From Ichthyenterobacterium magnum (GTDB lineage: Bacteria; Bacteroidota; Bacteroidia; Flavobacteriales; Flavobacteriaceae): a stretch of DNA of 64,000 nt. The position numbers were made by a program, and so were the translations under genes. Under the pieces are notes generated by a model. The model was not told the origin of the DNA and made no database searches. It saw only the letters and a program-made list of their open reading frames with translations. The stretch is taken from positions 28,461 to 92,460 of the forward strand of contig NZ_RAQJ01000007.1 of NCBI RefSeq assembly GCF_003610635.1, given 5' to 3'. Shown here in pieces: positions 59,118 to 64,000 of this stretch (the stretch's first letter is position 1; each line of letters opens with the position of its first letter).

Positions 59118-61121
59118 CTAAATTTTCAATTTTTCTAATTTATTCTGATACGCTTTTATTTCGTCTCTTAACTGAGCAGCTATTATAAAATCTAAAGCTT
59201 TAGCAGCTTGTTCCATAGTCTTTCTTTTTTCACGTATTTTCTTTTCTAACTGACTTTTTGTTAAATACTCACTTTCAGGTTCAGCAGCTTTTAGTGCTTC
59301 TAGTTCGTAACTATATGTGCTTACTGAATTTTTTGATAAAGCATTGTCTAAACTTTTGTTTAATGCTTTTGGTGTGATATTGTTTTCAACATTATAAGCA
59401 ATTTGTTTTTCACGTCTATAATTAGTTTCGTCAATAGTTTTTTGCATGCTCTTAGTGATTTTATCAGCATACATAATAGCTTTACCATTTAAGTTTCTAG
59501 CCGCTCTACCAACAGTTTGAGTTAATGATCTAGCCGAACGTAAAAAGCCTTCTTTATCTGCATCTAAAATAGCAACTAATGAAACCTCAGGTAAATCTAA
59601 ACCTTCACGTAATAAGTTAACACCTACCAAGACATCAAATAAGCCTTTACGCAAATCTTGCATAATCTCAACGCGCTCTAACGTGTCTACATCACTATGG
59701 ATATAACGACAACGAATTTGAATACGATCAAGATACTTTGTCAGTTCTTCTGCCATACGTTTAGTAAGTGTGGTTACTAAAGTACGTTCGTCTTTTTCTA
59801 TACGTTGTTGAATTTCTTCTATTAAATCATCGATTTGATTTAAACTTGGTCTTACTTCAATAATTGGATCCAGCAAACCAGTTGGTCTAATGACTTGCTC
59901 AACATAGACACCATCGGTTTTTTGTAATTCGTAATCGGCTGGTGTTGCACTTACATATATCACTTGGTTTTGAAGCGCTTCAAATTCTTCAAATTTTAAC
60001 GGACGATTATCCATTGCAGCAGGTAATCTAAAACCATATTCTACTAGATTCTCTTTTCTACTTCTGTCGCCGCCATACATAGCATGAACTTGAGAAACGG
60101 TAACATGACTTTCATCTACAACCATTAAAAAGTCGTCAGGAAAATAATCTAATAAACAAAACGGACGTGTTCCTGGTTGTCTGCCATCTAAATATCTTGA
60201 ATAGTTTTCTATACCAGAACAATAGCCTAATTCGCGAATCATTTCTAAATCAAATTCTGTACGCTCTTTAAGGCGCTTGGCTTCGAGATGCTTGCCAATT
60301 TCTTTAAAGTAATCATGTTGTTTGACTAAATCATCCTGAATGCTTTTTATAGCACCTTGTAAAACTTCAGGAGAAGTAACAAACATGTTTGCTGGATATA
60401 TTGTAAGTCTGTCGTATTTTTCTATAACCTCATTGGTTTGAATATTAAACTGTTCAATTTCTTCAATTTCATCTCCAAAGAAGTGGATACGAAAAGCATC
60501 ATCTGCATAACTAGGGAATACATCTACAGTATCTCCTTTTATTCTGAAGTTTCCGTGTTTAAAATCTGCTTCAGTACGAGAATATAAACTTTGTACTAAA
60601 CTGTGTAATAACTTTGTACGTGAAATTTCTTGATTGGTTTCTAAAGTAATTACGTTTTTTTGAAACTCAACAGGATTACCAATACCATATAAACAAGATA
60701 CAGAAGCTATAACAATAACGTCACGACGACCAGAAAGTAGGGAAGAGGTTGTGCTTAAACGCATCTTCTCTATTTCTTCGTTTATAGATAAGTCTTTTTC
60801 TATATATACGCCAGAAACTGGTATGTATGCTTCGGGTTGGTAGTAATCATAATAGGATACAAAATACTCAACGGCATTGTCAGGAAAAAACTGTTTAAAC
60901 TCAGAGTATAATTGTGCTGCTAAAGTTTTATTATGTGCTAAAACAAGTGTTGGTCGTTGCACTTCTTCAATAACATTAGCAACTGTAAATGTTTTACCAG
61001 AACCAGTAACACCAAGTAAGGTTTGGTATTTCTCACTTGAGTTTACACCAGCAACTAATTGTTGTATCGCTTGTGGTTGATCTCCTGTTGGACTAAATTC
61101 TGATTGTACTTTAAAACGCAT
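59118..61121 (-). CDS. uvrB: Excinuclease ABC subunit B
   Basis: 667 residues, full length. Walker A GVTGSGKTFT at 37-46, the beta-hairpin segment YYDYYQPEAYIPVSGVYIEK that inserts into damaged DNA, MVVDESHVTVSQV (Walker B region), YVSATPADYE, the helicase motifs VGVNLLREGLDLPEVSLVAI and QTVGRAARNLNGKAIMYADK, and a C-terminal UVR domain (LEKKIREKRKTMEQAAKALD). It verifies lesions loaded by UvrA and recruits UvrC. The upstream region has ATCATT-TGTG-AATGAT, a possible operator. uvrA is not in this window. Confidence 0.97.
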   Translation of the reverse strand: MRFKVQSEFSPTGDQPQAIQQLVAGVNSSEKYQTLLGVTGSGKTFTVANVIEEVQRPTLVLAHNKTLAAQLYSEFKQFFPDNAVEYFVSYYDYYQPEAYIPVSGVYIEKDLSINEEIEKMRLSTTSSLLSGRRDVIVIASVSCLYGIGNPVEFQKNVITLETNQEISRTKLLHSLVQSLYSRTEADFKHGNFRIKGDTVDVFPSYADDAFRIHFFGDEIEEIEQFNIQTNEVIEKYDRLTIYPANMFVTSPEVLQGAIKSIQDDLVKQHDYFKEIGKHLEAKRLKERTEFDLEMIRELGYCSGIENYSRYLDGRQPGTRPFCLLDYFPDDFLMVVDESHVTVSQVHAMYGGDRSRKENLVEYGFRLPAAMDNRPLKFEEFEALQNQVIYVSATPADYELQKTDGVYVEQVIRPTGLLDPIIEVRPSLNQIDDLIEEIQQRIEKDERTLVTTLTKRMAEELTKYLDRIQIRCRYIHSDVDTLERVEIMQDLRKGLFDVLVGVNLLREGLDLPEVSLVAILDADKEGFLRSARSLTQTVGRAARNLNGKAIMYADKITKSMQKTIDETNYRREKQIAYNVENNITPKALNKSLDNALSKNSVSTYSYELEALKAAEPESEYLTKSQLEKKIREKRKTMEQAAKALDFIIAAQLRDEIKAYQNKLEKLKI

Positions 61122-61226
61122 TTTGCGTATTTTATTTGTTTATACTTTACGAGTTTAAATAGGTAATTATCATTTGTGAATGATACTGTAAATTTACAAT
61201 AAACTTGATGGGAAATAAAACTAGAT

Positions 61227-63560
61227 TTAGCGCTTTAAGCTAAAATGTCCTGTGTATGTTCGACCATCAATTAATGTTACGGTAAACCAATAATCATCGC
61301 TTGGTAAAGGTTGGCCATTTAAAGTGCCATCCCAACCGTTGCTTAAATGATTTTGTTGTGCTAATAGTTTCCCGAAGCGATTAAAAATCTTAATATCAAT
61401 ACCTTGATTAAATTCTGAATTGACACCATAAATTTGCCAACGTTCGTGATAAGGATCTCCATTTGGTGTAAAGAATTTTGGAAAGCCTAAAACCGAAACA
61501 ACTTGATTAGTAACTCCACAACCATTTCTATCTCTTACATATACAGTATGAAATCCAGGACTTACATTTGTAAATATGTTTTCTTCTTGATAAAATCCAT
61601 TACCATCATCTATAGCATACTCATAAAAACCTTCTCCAGATGCAATAACTGTTATTGTATTATTTATCGAAGCTTCTTGTACAATAACCTCATCTATAGT
61701 AGCAACATTTGAAGCTTCAACTGTAATTGTTCTGCTTGAAGAACAACCATTTGGATCTGTAACAATAACGGTATATGTACCAGCTTCATTAATATCATTA
61801 AATGAAGTGTTTACAGATGTGGTTGTGCCATTTAATTGCCATTCATAATAGTAATTACTTGGAGAGTCGTTTTGAACGCCTCCAAATAATGTTATGGTTT
61901 CTGGAAAAGTGTTTAAACAATATATTTTAAATTCATCATCTAATAAAACTGGCGTGTAAAGCACAACTAAGTTTACTGTTGCAATAGCATAACATTGATT
62001 GTTGCTTTCTACTTTTACAAAAATAGTTTGCGTATTTGGTGTTGTATTTTGGTGTGTTACGCTTAAATTGTTTGTACCATTTAGAGCATCTATTTCAGTT
62101 TCATAAAAAGAAACCATAGCATCTGCTGGAATTTGAGTTTCAATAGCTATTGTAATATCGTTTAAATTAAAGTCTGCAAAACCATCTATTATATCTCCAT
62201 CACAAGCTTCTAAATCTGGAATGGTAACTGTCTGTGTCGAAATTTGTAATTGTAATTCAGCAATTGTAAAGCATTGATTTTGGTTTTCTACTCTAGCAAA
62301 AACAGTTTGAAACGGATTTGCATTTTGGAACATGGTTGCATCAGCAATAACATTTATATTTTGAATAGCATCAACTTCAGTTAAGAAGAAGTTTGCAATA
62401 AAAATGGAGTTGTCATTATTTGTAATATTACTTTGTGCATCAAATAAGTTATAGGTAGTAATGCCATCTTGATTAAAATCACATTCAATTAAAACAGAAT
62501 CAATAGCAACTGGGTTTAAAACATATTCAATAACAACTTCACCATAAGAAATACAATTATTATCTAATGTAACTTCTACATTATATGTTCCAGCCGAAGT
62601 AACTTCATATGTCGGATTTGTTTCAGTCAATAATTCAACACCATCTCGAAACCATTTGTAGCTATTATTTGCACCAGGTTGCAAGGCATTAAGTTCACGT
62701 GTATCATTCTCGCACAATGCGTTATTGGTAGAGACTAATAAGTTTGGACCCAAATCTGTTGATAGCTGAAAACTTCCAGCTTCTAGAAAAACAGCAGAAT
62801 CAAATCTAAAATTCACATGATCAGCGATGACCAATTTCACATGATAGGTTTCATTAGGAACTACATTTGCTGTTGCAGTTAGCACTTTTGTTTGACCAGC
62901 AAAATTTGTTGGAGATACAGATCCGTTAAAACCCTCAAAATAAAATTCATTTTCAGCAGTACATGCATTTGGAATATCTGGGCGTACAGTTGTTACTTTA
63001 ACAGGTGTTTGAGTTCCTGGAATAAGGGCAATATTTTCGTATTGCTGTTCAGTTACAGGACGAATTAAAAATCCGAATAAGTCTGAAAAACGACATGTGT
63101 TTGCATTCCCTTCTTGATATTCTTCTGAAGCAAATATGTATCTAAAACTAACTTGAGAAGCTACAGATGTAAAATCGAATTCTAAAATTGTAGCGTTAAA
63201 CGTATCAGATTCATTTAAAACACTTTCTAACTCGTTATCACCAGCCCAATTTGGAGCATCATCATCGCTTAATGAGTTGTTTGGTCCGGGAACATTATTT
63301 AGTCGTCCAGTGCTTAAAACAATTCCGCTTTGAAATGGAAACGTTGTGCCAGTTGCATCAAAAAAACCATAACTTTGATCTGTACCACTAAAATCACCAC
63401 CAACAACATTAGTAACCACAACGTTTTCAATACAATCACTATCAATAAGAATGTCTTCAACAAGTTGTTGAGGTGTATAGGTTTGACTATCAACCTGAAT
63501 GTTTTGACCAACAGCTACAGCTGAAATTAAACAACATAAAATTTGGAGTACTCGGTTCAT
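61227..63560 (-). CDS. T9SS type B surface protein with choice-of-anchor L domain
   Basis: 777 residues from the ATG at 63560; a TTG two codons earlier is less likely. Signal peptide (VLQILCCLISAVAVGQ). Residues about 25-270 resemble the choice-of-anchor L domain (GGDFSGTDQSYGFFDATGTT, FRYIFASEEYQEGNANTCRF, and NAVFLEAGSFQL-like end). Then an Ig/PKD-like stretch (SYKWFRDGVELLTETNPTYE, NNYYEWQLNGT-like) and repeats with TQTIFVKVESNNQCYAIATV. The C-terminal 90 residues are a gliding-motility type B sorting domain (FPKFFTPNGDPYHERWQIYG, IKIFNRFGKLLAQQ, GWDGTLNGQPLPSDDYWFTV). Expected on the cell surface. Confidence 0.88.
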   Translation of the reverse strand: MNRVLQILCCLISAVAVGQNIQVDSQTYTPQQLVEDILIDSDCIENVVVTNVVGGDFSGTDQSYGFFDATGTTFPFQSGIVLSTGRLNNVPGPNNSLSDDDAPNWAGDNELESVLNESDTFNATILEFDFTSVASQVSFRYIFASEEYQEGNANTCRFSDLFGFLIRPVTEQQYENIALIPGTQTPVKVTTVRPDIPNACTAENEFYFEGFNGSVSPTNFAGQTKVLTATANVVPNETYHVKLVIADHVNFRFDSAVFLEAGSFQLSTDLGPNLLVSTNNALCENDTRELNALQPGANNSYKWFRDGVELLTETNPTYEVTSAGTYNVEVTLDNNCISYGEVVIEYVLNPVAIDSVLIECDFNQDGITTYNLFDAQSNITNNDNSIFIANFFLTEVDAIQNINVIADATMFQNANPFQTVFARVENQNQCFTIAELQLQISTQTVTIPDLEACDGDIIDGFADFNLNDITIAIETQIPADAMVSFYETEIDALNGTNNLSVTHQNTTPNTQTIFVKVESNNQCYAIATVNLVVLYTPVLLDDEFKIYCLNTFPETITLFGGVQNDSPSNYYYEWQLNGTTTSVNTSFNDINEAGTYTVIVTDPNGCSSSRTITVEASNVATIDEVIVQEASINNTITVIASGEGFYEYAIDDGNGFYQEENIFTNVSPGFHTVYVRDRNGCGVTNQVVSVLGFPKFFTPNGDPYHERWQIYGVNSEFNQGIDIKIFNRFGKLLAQQNHLSNGWDGTLNGQPLPSDDYWFTVTLIDGRTYTGHFSLKR

Positions 63561-63580
63561 TTGCAATTTTTTGCCGACTG

Positions 63581-63588
63581 CAAAGATA
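63581..63588 (-). promoter_or_regulatory. Probable -7 element of the T9SS type B gene
   Basis: Minus-strand TATCTTTG, a full TAnnTTTG match, 20 bp before the ATG at 63560. Confidence 0.5.
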
Positions 63589-63637
63589 CAAATTGAATAC
63601 TTGCTAAGAATTAAATGATATGTTAAAGGTAATTATT

Positions 63638-64000
63638 TTAGTATCTAAGTGCAAAATGCCCTTTTACTTCAAAGGCGATATCATTCTTTTTCACTTTGGC
63701 TAAAAACCAATAGTCAGATGCAGGCATGAGTGCACCATTATAAGTACCATCCCAACCTGGTGAATTTGAAGATAATTGTTTTAATAATTTTCCAAAACGG
63801 TCATATATATAAATAATTGTGCCAGGTAAAGTTTCTACTCCTGTAATATGCCATGTATCAAAATAAGTATCTCCATTTGGTGTCATAAATTTTGGTGCAT
63901 CAATTACAACAATATCTTTGGTTACTTCTGCGCATCCATTTAAATCTATAATGGTAATCGTGTGGTAACCTAAACTCACGTTTTCAAACACATTAGATTC
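63638..64000 (-). CDS. T9SS type B sorting domain protein, 5' end outside window
   Basis: The last 120 codons of a gene that enters from the right edge; an internal GTG at 63991 is not the start, since the frame stays open to position 64000. It holds one Ig-like end strand (VSLGYHTITIIDLNGCAEVT) and a complete type B sorting domain: APKFMTPNGDTYFDTWHITG, IYIYDRFGKLLKQLSSNSPG, WDGTYNGALMPASDYWFLAK, and KGHFALRY. It is a separate gene from the one at 61227 but clearly of the same family; 71 bp separate them. Confidence 0.85.
   Translation of the reverse strand, partial: ESNVFENVSLGYHTITIIDLNGCAEVTKDIVVIDAPKFMTPNGDTYFDTWHITGVETLPGTIIYIYDRFGKLLKQLSSNSPGWDGTYNGALMPASDYWFLAKVKKNDIAFEVKGHFALRY

Noticed and set aside
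63638..63991. GTG at 63991 as the start of a complete gene
   Set aside because: The frame continues to the window edge and the product would lack any signal peptide, needed for T9SS export.
1..64000. tRNA, rRNA, integrase, transposase or attachment sites
   Set aside because: None was seen on either strand; the window looks like stable chromosome rather than a genomic island.

Overview
The window is a 64 kb, AT-rich stretch of a chromosome from the phylum Bacteroidota, almost certainly family Flavobacteriaceae. The signs are promoters with a TAnnTTTG -7 box, secreted proteins ending in type IX secretion (T9SS) type A and type B sorting domains, a type III glutamine synthetase, many signal-peptide or lipobox proteins of flavobacterial families (DUF4197, DUF1684, DUF4920, DUF6090), and TPR-bearing sensor kinases. 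No rRNA, tRNA, CRISPR array, transposase or phage gene was seen. The genus cannot be fixed from this window; a marine flavobacterium is an inference.

Layout. 1-2 kb: a BlaR1-like membrane peptidase and BlaI repressor behind three regularly spaced palindromes. 2-11 kb: Na+/Ca2+ exchanger, glnN, a tiny secreted peptide, then purM, prfA, pyrF and a metal or cobalamin-binding protein. 11-19 kb: a candidate small RNA, two heptamer repeat tracts, a TlpA-like thioredoxin, an OmpA protein, and a fused B12-dependent acyl-CoA mutase (IcmF type) carrying a palindromic repeat inside its reading frame. 19-24 kb: an MFS exporter - VOC protein - DJ-1/PfpI lipoprotein operon whose leader has a 24-codon peptide ORF, an antiterminator and a terminator; then fluC/crcB and others. 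24-28 kb: LuxR-type regulators and a TPR histidine kinase with another small RNA candidate. 28-36 kb: MazG-like hydrolase, ilvE, a haem-motif lipoprotein pair, mnmD with its 3' end tandemly duplicated, YceI, grpE-dnaJ. 36-44 kb: an ABC-2 exporter, MscS channel, an NtrC-like regulator lacking a DNA-binding domain, PPK2, M28 peptidase. 44-50 kb: small membrane proteins, a cyclophilin, an acyltransferase-like membrane protein, a truncated epimerase and a structured RNA candidate. 50-57 kb: two paralogous TPR HisKA_2 kinases, a LytTR regulator, a T9SS protein, a Rieske oxygenase. 57-64 kb: sucC, TerB-like protein, uvrB, and two adjacent T9SS type B adhesin-like genes, the last cut by the window end.

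How it fits together. Most of the window is core metabolism, repair and chaperone functions mixed with an unusually dense set of signalling genes (BlaR/BlaI, NarL-type, LytTR-type, NtrC-like, two HisKA_2 kinases). The least ordinary material is non-coding or very small: an apparent ribosome-controlled attenuator upstream of the MFS exporter, three RNA candidates with clear stems and U-tracts, REP-like palindromes inside and between genes, and several membrane or secreted peptides of 24 to 50 residues. No large undescribed multi-gene defence or biosynthetic system was found.
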